64,000 bases of DNA from Paenibacillus sp. JZ16 (GTDB lineage Bacteria; Bacillota; Bacilli; Paenibacillales; Paenibacillaceae): positions 1,302,001 through 1,366,000 of the forward strand of contig NZ_CP017659.1 in NCBI RefSeq assembly GCF_015326965.1, given 5' to 3'. The translations under genes were made by a program, and so were the position numbers. Under the pieces are notes generated by a model. The model searched no databases and was not told the origin of the DNA. It saw only the letters and a list, made by a program, of their open reading frames with translations. Of the stretch, positions 16,870 to 24,968 are shown piece by piece. Position 1 is the first letter of the stretch. Each line of letters starts with the position of its first letter.

Positions 16870-18657
16870 TCATACACGCCAAATCTGCTTGAAATCCAGC
16901 CATCCCAGATTATTGATGACAACCCCTTTATAAGAAGGATCCAAGCTTGCGTAAAATCTCGTATGAACCAAGAATGATACATGCGCTTCCTCCCGAAGCC
17001 TCTCTTCAATATGGGACAACAAACTCAAACGCTCCTCATACCACTCGCTGGCAAGCGCATCATCCACGCAATCCTTCACCCAATGATGCAGCGATGGATC
17101 CATGAACTCTTTAACCACGCTTCCCTTCTGCTCGTAATTCTCGATTAAACATACTTCTTCACCTGGAAGAACAAGGCCGTGCAAGACACAATCCATGGTG
17201 TTCATCACATCCGATTGGTGTATGGTATCCATCCTCTCCTCCCGGATGATCAATGGTATCCCGATGGAAGCGCACTGCTTCTGAACCCATTCGGCGTCTT
17301 TGATATGATTTGCGAGCGTAGCCATGGTAATGGGAGAGCCGTCATAACCCGACTGTTTCAGCAGTGACTTTGCGAGCTCGGGATCATGTCGGTCTTTACG
17401 GTAAGGCGCTTGCTCATCCATGATGAATCCTTTGGCCGGGTATAGCCGGTTGCCGCCAAGTTCGCGTATCATCTCGGCACGGTTCAGAATCAGGCTGAAT
17501 GCCCGGCGAAATTCGATGGACTGATAGGGCCCCGGCTTCTTCATATTCCACGTAATCAAAGTCGTACAGCCTTCGGAAGATTCTATGATATCCACAGCAT
17601 GCTTCTCACCTTTATGCTCGATACGCTCCGGATCTTGCAGCAGCCGCTCCCAGCTGACCTCGCAATGCTCCGCATCTTCGGGCATCATGATAATGTGGAT
17701 GTTGTCCAAATGCGGCCGTCCCTGATAATAATGGGGATTGGCACGTATGGTCAGCCGTTCATCGGTCCATTCTTCCACCTGAAAAGGGCCCGTTCCGACA
17801 GGAAGCTTCCAGAACTGTTCTTCATTAAGACTCACCAAATGTTTGGGCACGATGGACATGCAAATGGAGCTAACAAACCGGATAAAAATTCGATTCGGCT
17901 TGTTAAGAATAAAACGAACCTCCCGAGGCGATACCGCCTCTACTCGCTGCAGTTCACGCACGATCCAAGCATTTCGTTTATCCCGTCCCAGGCGTTCTAC
18001 CGTGAATTTCACGTCCTCCGCCGATAACTCTCTACCGTCATGGAACCGGATTCCTTTACGCAGGTGAAAAGTCCAGACCGTTCCATCCTCATTGCTGTTC
18101 CAATAATGCGCGATAACGGAAAGATATTGATCGTTGGCATTATCGTATATCACCAGCCGGTCAAATATCTGCTGGATCATATGAGCTTGAAAACTGTAGT
18201 AGCATTCGGCGGGATCCAACGTTTCAATCAAGCGGTACACGGGAAGCCGCAGCGAATCCCTTGCTTCCGCTTCCCCTTCTCTCATCTCCTTGCTAAAGCC
18301 AAAATGCCCGTTCATCCATTCCACGTAAGAATCGTTGGTGTGAATACCTTGACCATAGGTTCGCAGCAGTTCGAAGGCCTGCCGATATTCCCCTTTTAAC
18401 GCGAGCTGCTGCGCAGCTTCCTGAAGCAGATCAGCTTGATCGGCTAGAAAGGTAAGCTTGGAACGATTTCCTCGCCCGCGTCCTGCCTTCCACATAATCC
18501 AACCCTTCTCCTCGAGCTTGCGTATAACGAGCTTGGCATTCCGCGTTGTGCAATATAGCGTTTCGGCGATCTGCTCAAGCGTCACTTCCGTAGCCGTGTT
18601 GGCCGGAGCGTTAACAGCAAGCTTTTGGTGCAGCATGAAGAATTGTTCGTACAGCAT
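16870..18657 (-). CDS. SgrR-family transcriptional regulator with solute-binding domain
   Basis: A 595-residue protein with an N-terminal winged-helix domain (residues ~10-110, LEQIAETLYCTTRNAKLVIRK as recognition region) and a C-terminal domain homologous to the periplasmic peptide/nickel-binding proteins (SBP_bac_5), here without signal peptide. Diagnostic segments are YDNANDQYLSVIAHYWNSNEDG, HLRKGIRFHDGRELSAEDVKFT and PVGTGPFQVEEW. SgrR-type regulators sense a cytoplasmic small molecule with the binding-protein domain and control neighbouring genes. No sugar-phosphate stress gene or transporter is beside it, so its target is unknown. The ORF extends to 18819, but GGGGGGAG sits before ATG 18657, where homologues also start. 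Confidence 0.85.
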   Translation of the reverse strand: MLYEQFFMLHQKLAVNAPANTATEVTLEQIAETLYCTTRNAKLVIRKLEEKGWIMWKAGRGRGNRSKLTFLADQADLLQEAAQQLALKGEYRQAFELLRTYGQGIHTNDSYVEWMNGHFGFSKEMREGEAEARDSLRLPVYRLIETLDPAECYYSFQAHMIQQIFDRLVIYDNANDQYLSVIAHYWNSNEDGTVWTFHLRKGIRFHDGRELSAEDVKFTVERLGRDKRNAWIVRELQRVEAVSPREVRFILNKPNRIFIRFVSSICMSIVPKHLVSLNEEQFWKLPVGTGPFQVEEWTDERLTIRANPHYYQGRPHLDNIHIIMMPEDAEHCEVSWERLLQDPERIEHKGEKHAVDIIESSEGCTTLITWNMKKPGPYQSIEFRRAFSLILNRAEMIRELGGNRLYPAKGFIMDEQAPYRKDRHDPELAKSLLKQSGYDGSPITMATLANHIKDAEWVQKQCASIGIPLIIREERMDTIHQSDVMNTMDCVLHGLVLPGEEVCLIENYEQKGSVVKEFMDPSLHHWVKDCVDDALASEWYEERLSLLSHIEERLREEAHVSFLVHTRFYASLDPSYKGVVINNLGWLDFKQIWRV

Positions 18658-18848
18658 TGCAATCCGCTCCCCCCTGGTAACATCTATACGATTTATTCTA
18701 CTTGGAGATCGTTTCGAGCGCGAGTCCCTTTTCGGTAGAAAACCATTATATTCGAAAAAGAACAAAGGCATTCCATATGTCGGCCTACACAAGTTGTTAG
18801 TCATGAGTTTACACGCCATGATGGATAAGCGCGGCTTCCGTCATGTTA

Positions 18849-20132
18849 TCATTCACAGGATTGAATGATAAGCTCAACCGCCTTCTGCAGAGTCAATGCA
18901 AGCTCCTTGCCCTCGGTCATATTCTTCAATCGAACCATGCCCGCCGCCGCTTCATCTTCGCCGATTAGGATGGCATATGGAATACACTCAGCTGAAACAG
19001 AAGCTAATGTTTTCTTCAATTTACGGCGGTTGTCCGCCAATCGCGTATGAATCCCGCGATTCCGGAGTGCCGCTGCAGCCGTCAATCCTTCGGGTATGGT
19101 TTCTCCTATCGGGATAATCATAACGAGCGGCTTGTTTGTTTCAATCGGACGGTTTCGGATCATCTCCATGATGGATTCCATGCCGAACGAAAGACCCACC
19201 GTAGGATAAAGAGTGTCCTCGCGTCCAACGAGCTGCCCGATAATCGCGTCATACCTGCCGCCTCCACCCAAGCTTGAACGAAAGCCCTGAGATGCGTCAA
19301 AGATTTCATAAACGGTTCCTGTGTAGAAGGACAATCCTCGGGAAAGAAACGGATCAAATACGCAGATGTCTTGCAGCCCGACGCGCTGCAGCATATTTTG
19401 CAGGATCCGGACTTCTCGTGCTCCGCGCTCGTTGTCCAGGTTGTATTCGCTTGTTATTTGCGTTAATGTCGGCTCCTTGAGATCAACAAAATCAAGAATT
19501 TGACGACAAATCTCCGATGCGAGCTCCTTACCCGCAAGCTCTTGTCGAACACCCTCCTTACCCATCTTGTCGAGCTTATCCAGCGTCAGCATGACGGATG
19601 GTTTCATCTCTTCCGGTACGCCCAAAGCTCCAAGAATTTCACCAAGGAAGCTTCGGTTGTTCCACCGGAGCATGATCGGGATTTCAAGTCTCCGAAACAC
19701 TTCGGCTGCAAGCTGCATTAGCTCAACCTCCGCTTCCGGTCCCGAGATCCCCACCACATCAACGTCGCACTGCAGAAACTCCCGCAATCTTCCCCGTTTG
19801 ACGGGACCATCGCGGAATACCTTCCCCATCTCATAACGTTTGAAGGGCTGGCTGATGGCGGGATTCAGCGCGATTACCTTGGCGAATGGAATCGTCAAGT
19901 CGTACCGGAGGCCCAGACGTCGCGTTCCCTGATCTGTCAGCTGGTACATTTCCTTCAGAATTTCTTCCCCTCCTGCGTATTTGGAAGACAATAACTCGGA
20001 TTCATTCAGAATGGTTGTCTCCATTTCAGCATAGTCATAACATTCAAACACTTCACGCAGCGTCGATTGCACCTTTCTTCGGATCGCCTGTTCTTGGCCA
20101 AAATAATCATACGTTCCTTTTACGTTCTGCAT
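18849..20132 (-). CDS. hisS: Histidine--tRNA ligase (second-type HisRS)
   Basis: A 427-residue class II synthetase. Seen: motif 2 region KRYEMGKVFRDGPVKRGRLREF, the histidine-specific signatures RGLSFYTGTVYE (HisA motif 1) and GGGGRYD (motif 2), a motif 3 Arg in VGLSFGMES, and a C-terminal anticodon-binding domain (VMIIPIGE ... IHTRLADNRRKLKKTL). The full binding domain and intact signatures argue against HisZ, the regulatory paralogue, which lacks the anticodon domain. It charges tRNA-His. The start at 20132 is chosen because AAAGG lies nine bases upstream; ATG 20141 directly abuts that site. Upstream lie a strong promoter, a leader peptide with three His codons and an intrinsic terminator (separate entries), so expression should respond to histidine supply. 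A main hisS probably exists elsewhere; this copy may be an inducible backup. Confidence 0.85.
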   Translation of the reverse strand: MQNVKGTYDYFGQEQAIRRKVQSTLREVFECYDYAEMETTILNESELLSSKYAGGEEILKEMYQLTDQGTRRLGLRYDLTIPFAKVIALNPAISQPFKRYEMGKVFRDGPVKRGRLREFLQCDVDVVGISGPEAEVELMQLAAEVFRRLEIPIMLRWNNRSFLGEILGALGVPEEMKPSVMLTLDKLDKMGKEGVRQELAGKELASEICRQILDFVDLKEPTLTQITSEYNLDNERGAREVRILQNMLQRVGLQDICVFDPFLSRGLSFYTGTVYEIFDASQGFRSSLGGGGRYDAIIGQLVGREDTLYPTVGLSFGMESIMEMIRNRPIETNKPLVMIIPIGETIPEGLTAAAALRNRGIHTRLADNRRKLKKTLASVSAECIPYAILIGEDEAAAGMVRLKNMTEGKELALTLQKAVELIIQSCE

Positions 20133-20162
20133 CGTAATCATCCTTTCGTTCTAAATAAAAAT

Positions 20163-20195
20163 AAAAAACGCGCCGGACCTCATGGTCCCGCGCGC
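20163..20195 (-). terminator. Attenuator terminator upstream of hisS
   Basis: On the minus strand CGCGCGGGACC pairs with GGTCCGGCGCG around atga (one mismatch), followed by T6 and a T-rich tract. It lies 31 bp before hisS, between promoter and gene, and so can only act as an attenuator. Confidence 0.85.
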
Positions 20196-20206
20196 TGAAT
20201 ATGCGG

Positions 20207-20267
20207 CAGGGAGGCCAACGCGAACAGCGTTAGCCCACCCTGTAGAATGACAGGCGTGCTAACGCTG
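20207..20267 (-). promoter_or_regulatory. Mutually exclusive hairpins of the hisS leader
   Basis: Arm 1 CAGCGTTAGC (20267-20258, inside the last leader-peptide codons) is perfectly complementary to arm 2 GCTAACGCTG (20234-20225), with an inner CCTGT/ACAGG stem. Arm 2 together with CAGGG (20242-20238) can instead pair with arm 3 GCGTTGGCCTCCCTG (20221-20207). The two structures exclude each other, as in ribosome-controlled attenuators. The stretch AGGGTGGG at 20241-20234 also resembles the T-box core with the base expected for tRNA-His, but there is no room for a T-box stem I. Confidence 0.65.
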
Positions 20268-20306
20268 CTTGTGATGATGAAGTTGATTGAATTTGATGTT
20301 GATCAT
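20259..20306 (-). CDS. His-rich leader peptide (15 aa)
   Basis: ATG at 20306 follows GAAGGGGAT at 6 bases spacing and encodes MINIKFNQLHHHKQR, with three consecutive histidine codons (20279-20271) just before the stop. The stop codon lies in arm 1 of the downstream hairpin. This is the classical layout of an amino-acid leader peptide. Its Shine-Dalgarno can pair with CCCCTT near the transcript 5' end. Confidence 0.7.
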   Translation of the reverse strand: MINIKFNQLHHHKQR

Positions 20307-20347
20307 GGTATAATCCCCTTCACTGTTTAGCCAAATGATTAAGGGGA

Positions 20348-20376
20348 ATTATAGCGCAATCGTGTTATATATTCAA
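20348..20376 (-). promoter_or_regulatory. SigA promoter of the hisS leader
   Basis: TTGAAT (20376-20371) and a perfect TATAAT (20353-20348) are 17 bp apart on the minus strand, ending just after the catalase stop codon region. The transcript would begin near 20341, giving a leader of about 175 nt to the terminator. Confidence 0.8.
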
Positions 20377-20389
20377 GGGCAATCCATTC

Positions 20390-22459
20390 TTAGATCGTAC
20401 GCGACCAATGGCGATGTGCCGCAATGGCATGAATGAAGGCCTCGCCGAAAGGCTTCAAATCCTCATTCTCTTGCGCAACCACGACCCCTTCACCACTGGA
20501 TGATGGAAGCAAATTTGCCCCTTCGGCTATGGCTGCGATCGGCTTGAAATGCTGATACGCTTCCTTGACAAAATCCAGCACCTTCGGCTCCACCAGGAGC
20601 TCCGATACGCTTAACGCGCCGCCTGCGACAAGCACCGCATCGAACAAGACGGAATCCGCCCCAAGCAGCGAATGGTTCACTTCCAGTTCCGCGCCGGCTT
20701 TGCCTTGAATGACGCCGAGCTTTGCGCTAACCACCTCGGTGATGACGCCGGCTTGCTGCAGCTGCGTAAGCACAAACGGGAGTTCATCCGTGAATCCGTT
20801 GCCTGCCAGCACCGCCACTTTACGGGTTAACGGGAGCTTCACGGTATTCATCATGCTCAGTGCCGGAGAAGACTCGCTGGAAGCGGAGAAGCTGGTTTGC
20901 GGTGGCATGGTTCCGATGCCCTCCGAAATCCGGGTGGCAAGTTCGCTATCGACGTTCGCGAACAGGTCAACGACTTGCTGGCGAATTTCCTTTCGCTGTA
21001 CTTTACCCAGTTCGAACTGGAATGCGGATACGATATGCTGCTTCTCGACCTCGGACATGCTGTTCCAGAACAGGGCCGCTTGGCTGAAATGATCCTTAAA
21101 GCTGTCACTGCGTGCCTGCACCTTACGCCCTTCCACCTTCTCGGTGTAATGCTCATAACCCCCGCGCTCCGCTGGAACCGGCTTCGGCGTGTTACCGGCA
21201 ATACCGTTCTTATGATAGCTGACAGGGCCCTTATTGATGGTCATACGATGCATCCCGTCACGCTGATTGTTATGAACCGGTGCGATTGGACGGTTGATCG
21301 GAATTTCGTGGAAATTGGGTCCGCCGAGCCGTGAAAGCTGGGTGTCTGTATAGGAGAATAAGCGGCCTTGCAGTAGCGGGTCATTAGTAAAATCGATGCC
21401 CGGTACGACATGTCCCGGATGGAAAGCAATCTGTTCCGTCTCCGCAAAGAAATTATCTGTATTGCGATTGAGTGTCATTTTGCCAATGATTCTGACGGGA
21501 ATGAGCTCTTCGGGCCAAATCTTGGTCGGATCAAGGATGTCAAAACCAAAATTGAATTCCTCATCCTCCCGAATCATTTGAACGCCAAACTCAAATTCCG
21601 GATAATTTCCTGATTCGATCGCATCCCACAGATCACGCCGGTTAAAGTCGGGATCCTTGCCTGCCAGTTTCTGCGTTTCATCCCATACGAGGGAATGCGT
21701 GCCGAGCACAGACTTCCAGTGAAACTTCACAAAATGTGCATGTCCTTCTTCATTCACGAAACGGAAGGTATGGACGCCGAAGCCCTCCATCATTCGGAAG
21801 CTTCGCGGAAGCGAGCGGTCGGACATCGCCCACATGATCATGTGCGCGCTTTCCGAATTGTTCGCTACAAAATCCCAGAACGTATCATGGGCGGATTGCG
21901 CTTGCGGAATCTCGTTATGCGGCTCAGGCTTGACTGCATGAACGAAATCGGGAAACTTCATCGCATCCTGTATGAAAAAGACCGGCATATTGTTGCCCAC
22001 AAGATCATAATTCCCTTCTTCCGTATAAAACTTGGTTGCGAAGCCGCGTACGTCCCTGACGGTGTCGGCTGATCCCCTGGAGCCAGCCACCGTGGAGAAT
22101 CGGACAAACACCGGCGTGACGACGGAAGGGTCCTGCAGAAATTTGGCTTTTGTATAATCTTTCATGGATTCATATAGCTGAAAATAGCCATGAGCCCCAA
22201 AACCGCGGGCATGCACGATCCGTTCCGGAATCCGCTCATGGTCGAAATGCGTCATCTTCTCTCTGAAATGGAAATCCTCCATCAAGGTTGGACCGCGCTC
22301 GCCCGCTTTAAGCGAATGTTCATCTTCAGCGACTTTAAGTCCATGATTGGTTGTCAAGTCTTTGCCGTCATTGTCTACCGTAAATTGTTCCAGCTGTTGG
22401 TCCTTGCTTGTCTTGCCCCGGCTGTTGTTAGCATTCGAATGGGTGTTGGATTTGTCCAT
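20390..22459 (-). CDS. katE: Large-subunit catalase (KatE type)
   Basis: A 689-residue clade-2 monofunctional haem catalase that disproportionates H2O2. Seen: [22 protein letters not shown] with the catalytic His, the [20 protein letters not shown] segment with the haem-proximal residues, [17 protein letters not shown] with the distal Asn, and [14 protein letters not shown] with the haem-ligand Tyr. The C-terminal ~150 residues ([20 protein letters not shown]...) form the DJ-1/GATase-like domain that marks the large catalases. The ORF begins at 22513, but AGGAGG nine bases before ATG 22459 fixes the start. In Bacillus, KatE is a SigB-dependent stress enzyme; no clear SigB promoter was identified here. 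Confidence 0.93.
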   Translation of the reverse strand: MDKSNTHSNANNSRGKTSKDQQLEQFTVDNDGKDLTTNHGLKVAEDEHSLKAGERGPTLMEDFHFREKMTHFDHERIPERIVHARGFGAHGYFQLYESMKDYTKAKFLQDPSVVTPVFVRFSTVAGSRGSADTVRDVRGFATKFYTEEGNYDLVGNNMPVFFIQDAMKFPDFVHAVKPEPHNEIPQAQSAHDTFWDFVANNSESAHMIMWAMSDRSLPRSFRMMEGFGVHTFRFVNEEGHAHFVKFHWKSVLGTHSLVWDETQKLAGKDPDFNRRDLWDAIESGNYPEFEFGVQMIREDEEFNFGFDILDPTKIWPEELIPVRIIGKMTLNRNTDNFFAETEQIAFHPGHVVPGIDFTNDPLLQGRLFSYTDTQLSRLGGPNFHEIPINRPIAPVHNNQRDGMHRMTINKGPVSYHKNGIAGNTPKPVPAERGGYEHYTEKVEGRKVQARSDSFKDHFSQAALFWNSMSEVEKQHIVSAFQFELGKVQRKEIRQQVVDLFANVDSELATRISEGIGTMPPQTSFSASSESSPALSMMNTVKLPLTRKVAVLAGNGFTDELPFVLTQLQQAGVITEVVSAKLGVIQGKAGAELEVNHSLLGADSVLFDAVLVAGGALSVSELLVEPKVLDFVKEAYQHFKPIAAIAEGANLLPSSSGEGVVVAQENEDLKPFGEAFIHAIAAHRHWSRTI

Positions 22460-22654
22460 TTGTCGGAACCTCCTGGTATGTAGGTAGTAGATGCGTGTCT
22501 GACGTAAATGCACTTGGTAACAGATCCGCTTGCGAACCCGAAATGTATTTACCCTGCATACTGGAATACGAATCCAGAATCAAACTTCCTTCATGAAAAG
22601 CTCATCTAACCGTCCGATTAGGTTTCGCGCCTGCACCTCCGGTTTCCAGCAAAA

Positions 22655-22688
22655 AAAGCAGCCCCCTCCCTAGAGGCGGACTGCTCTG
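22655..22688 (-). terminator. Terminator of the ECF sigma gene
   Basis: On the minus strand GCAGtCCgCCTC pairs with GAGGggGCTGC around a short loop, followed by T7. It lies 32 bp after the sigma-factor stop codon. Confidence 0.75.
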
Positions 22689-22719
22689 AATGTACTTCGT
22701 CGATGTTCCTAGCCTAAAC

Positions 22720-23580
22720 TTAAATCCCCTCAAGTTTATCCGGATTCCTCACAATATAAATATTTTGCAGCAATCCGTTCCGAATATTGACAAAGATAAC
22801 GCCGGTAACACTTCCTCCCTGGCGGAATATAACAGCGGTTTGATGGTTCAGTTCCTTTACCTCGATCTCCGGCGCTACTCCATCCTCCAGCTGCGCTTGG
22901 TGAAGAATGCCGATGAGGAAACGGGCAACCCGCTCCTTGCTCTCGACCGGTCTCGCAGCTGCGATCACTTTACCGCCGCCATCGGACAACAATACAGCAT
23001 CATCCGCTAGCAGGGATAGGACATGTTCGGCATCTCCTTCGGATAGGGCCGTGAAGAACCGGCTCACCCATTCCTCTGCCATGGACCCCACGCCAATCAG
23101 ATCGTCCTCCGTGATCCCCATCTTTCCTCTCGCCCTGCTCATAAGCTTGCGGCAGTTCGCCTCGGTTTTATCGATCAGTCCGGCGATTTCCGGATAATCG
23201 AATCCAAGCGCTTCCCGCAGAACAAACACGGCCCGCTCCGAAGGAGACAGCCGCTCCAGCAGAACCAGCATGGCATAGGAGAGCAGTTCATGATTTTCGA
23301 CGGCTTCATAGGACTCGCTATAGGCTTCCGGGATCGGTTCCGGAAGCCAGGGCCCGTAGTACTGCTCTCTTCGATTTCGAGCTGACTTGATTTCGTCGAT
23401 GCAGCGATTCGTCACCATTTTGCACAGATAAGCTTTTGGCTCCTCCAGCTTCTCCAGGGGAAGACTGTGAACTTTCACGAACACATCCTGTACCGCGTCC
23501 TCTGCGTCCGACACCGTTCCGGTCATTTGATAAGCAAGATGAAACAGGAGCCCCTTATACTGCTCATACAGCTCTAACAT
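22720..23580 (-). CDS. ECF41 (SigJ-type) RNA polymerase sigma factor
   Basis: A 286-residue ECF sigma factor. Region 2 is at ~5-70 (DAEDAVQDVFVKVH, then KAYLCKMVTNRCIDEIKS) and region 4 at ~105-160 (LSPSERAVFVLREALGFDYPEIAGLI). The C-terminal SnoaL-like extension carries the three marks of group ECF41: WLPEP near residue 78, DGGGK near 201 and NPDKL at the C-terminus. In this group the extension, not a separate anti-sigma factor, controls activity, and the sigma usually activates a neighbouring carboxymuconolactone decarboxylase, oxidoreductase or epimerase gene. Here the adjacent gene is an oxidoreductase, and the group-specific promoter lies before it. AAAGGA precedes the ATG. It lies 39 bp downstream of that gene. 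Confidence 0.92.
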   Translation of the reverse strand: MLELYEQYKGLLFHLAYQMTGTVSDAEDAVQDVFVKVHSLPLEKLEEPKAYLCKMVTNRCIDEIKSARNRREQYYGPWLPEPIPEAYSESYEAVENHELLSYAMLVLLERLSPSERAVFVLREALGFDYPEIAGLIDKTEANCRKLMSRARGKMGITEDDLIGVGSMAEEWVSRFFTALSEGDAEHVLSLLADDAVLLSDGGGKVIAAARPVESKERVARFLIGILHQAQLEDGVAPEIEVKELNHQTAVIFRQGGSVTGVIFVNIRNGLLQNIYIVRNPDKLEGI

Positions 23581-23619
23581 GCCGTTTCTTCATTCCTTTC
23601 AAGCAGGATTGCTGCTAAT

Positions 23620-24804
23620 TTATCGAACCATGCTGGAATAATTCCACATGAACGATTTGACCTTGTAAGCCAGCTTTCCTGTGATCATAATATCCATTCC
23701 CCAGGTACGCGACCAGACTAACCCATGTCCTGGCCCCAGACCGACCGTATAACCCTCCGGTACACTCTTATGCTTGGCTGCAGGCGCATCGATCAAATCC
23801 GCATGCACAATGCCGCCAAGTCGCGTCGCTTGGGGGATCGCTTCCTTGCATGTCATCCGGTCGGCAGCACCGTTAGCGGGATCAACCACATGCGCGCAAT
23901 CGCCGATGCCATATACTCCCGGGGCATCTTTGACACGATAGCTTTCATCTACAACGATTTGACCGTCCATCGTAACCGGCAGTCCGAGGCTGAGGAGCGC
24001 GGGGTTAGGAGTGAGGCCAAGCGTCCATACCGTTAGGCCCACAGGGATCGGAGATCCATCGTTGACATGAACCAGCCCCAGCTCCTCTTTGATCACTCTT
24101 CTTCCATGATGAAGGACTACGCCAAGATCGGTTAGATATCGTTCAAGCCGATGCGCCACCTTCGCAGGTCCTTCCAGGAACAACCGTTCCTGAGAATTGA
24201 ATAGGTGCACACGGATTAACTTCGGATCTAAACCAAGGTTAACCGCCTCTGTCCGCATGGCGTGGACCATCTCGGCTGACGTTTCGATGCCCGTTATGCC
24301 GGCACCAGCGACGGCTGCACTCATCAGCCGCTGCTTCTCCTGCGCATTCGTTTCCTTTACTGCCAACTTAAGGTTTGCGTGCCACCGTTCCCGGATCCGC
24401 TCCGCCGCTTCCAAGCCTGTCAGCGATATTCCGCCTTGTTCCGGTGCTGCCTGCCGCACGATGCTTCCTATGGCCACCACAAGGACATCATATTCCAGCT
24501 TATGTTCCAGACCTGTGCTGTCTTCCAAAGTCAGCTGCTTGCTCTCCTTATCCATGCCGATCACCCTGCCCTGTATGAAACGGGTACCTTCCGGCATGAC
24601 CTGTTCCCAAGGAACGGTAATCCCCTCCTCACTCACTGCAGGACGGAACAGCAGCACTTTCCGCACATGGGCGGAACCCATATCGATCAGGATCAGGCGC
24701 AGCTTCCTTCCGCCTATTCCTTTATGACAAGCTTTATGAATCGCTTTTAGAGCATGTATACCTGCAAAGCCTCCACCAACGACAATACATGTTAGATCCT
24801 TCAT
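23620..24804 (-). CDS. NAD(P)/FAD-dependent oxidoreductase (NDH-2-like), ECF41 partner
   Basis: A 394-residue two-dinucleotide-fold flavoprotein. The FAD-binding GGGFAG motif is at residues ~9-14, the second nucleotide site is AGAGITGIETSAE near 165, and the closing FAD motif is VYGIGDCAHVVD near 300. It resembles type II NADH dehydrogenases and sulfide:quinone-like reductases and would pass electrons from NAD(P)H to a quinone or small acceptor at the membrane. It is the 'O' partner expected next to an ECF41 sigma gene, which it precedes by 39 bp. ATG 24804 behind AAGGAGATG is preferred over the longer ORF from 24879, since the conserved sheet starts right there and the longer frame would run through the promoter. 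Confidence 0.88.
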   Translation of the reverse strand: MKDLTCIVVGGGFAGIHALKAIHKACHKGIGGRKLRLILIDMGSAHVRKVLLFRPAVSEEGITVPWEQVMPEGTRFIQGRVIGMDKESKQLTLEDSTGLEHKLEYDVLVVAIGSIVRQAAPEQGGISLTGLEAAERIRERWHANLKLAVKETNAQEKQRLMSAAVAGAGITGIETSAEMVHAMRTEAVNLGLDPKLIRVHLFNSQERLFLEGPAKVAHRLERYLTDLGVVLHHGRRVIKEELGLVHVNDGSPIPVGLTVWTLGLTPNPALLSLGLPVTMDGQIVVDESYRVKDAPGVYGIGDCAHVVDPANGAADRMTCKEAIPQATRLGGIVHADLIDAPAAKHKSVPEGYTVGLGPGHGLVWSRTWGMDIMITGKLAYKVKSFMWNYSSMVR

Positions 24805-24847
24805 GAGACAACCCATCTCCTTTTGTTTTATGCGATTTTGCACATAA

Positions 24848-24874
24848 CACGAGAAAAGGGCAGTTTTTGTGACA
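24848..24874 (-). promoter_or_regulatory. Putative ECF41-dependent promoter
   Basis: On the minus strand TGTCACA (24874-24868) and CGTG (24851-24848) are separated by 16 bp and lie 44 bp before the oxidoreductase start. ECF41 sigma factors are known to use TGTCACA as -35 and CGTC as -10 element, so the -35 is perfect and the -10 matches 3 of 4. It suggests an autoregulated oxidoreductase-sigma operon. Confidence 0.7.
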
Positions 24875-24968
24875 TTCAATCAGACCGTTTTTTTAAAATA
24901 TTCCGTATTTATCGGCAGACATGATCTCTACATGACTTCGAGAAGAAATTCATTACTCACGTAATTGT

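Noticed and set aside
18849..20132. HisZ (ATP phosphoribosyltransferase regulatory subunit)
   Set aside because: Both histidine signatures and the C-terminal anticodon-binding domain are present, which fits HisRS; no other his biosynthesis genes are adjacent.
20163..20341. Classical T-box riboswitch
   Set aside because: An AGGGTGGG stretch resembles the core, but the leader is only about 175 nt from a strong promoter, the antiterminator would pair continuously rather than leave the usual bulge, and a His-codon leader ORF occupies the stem I position.
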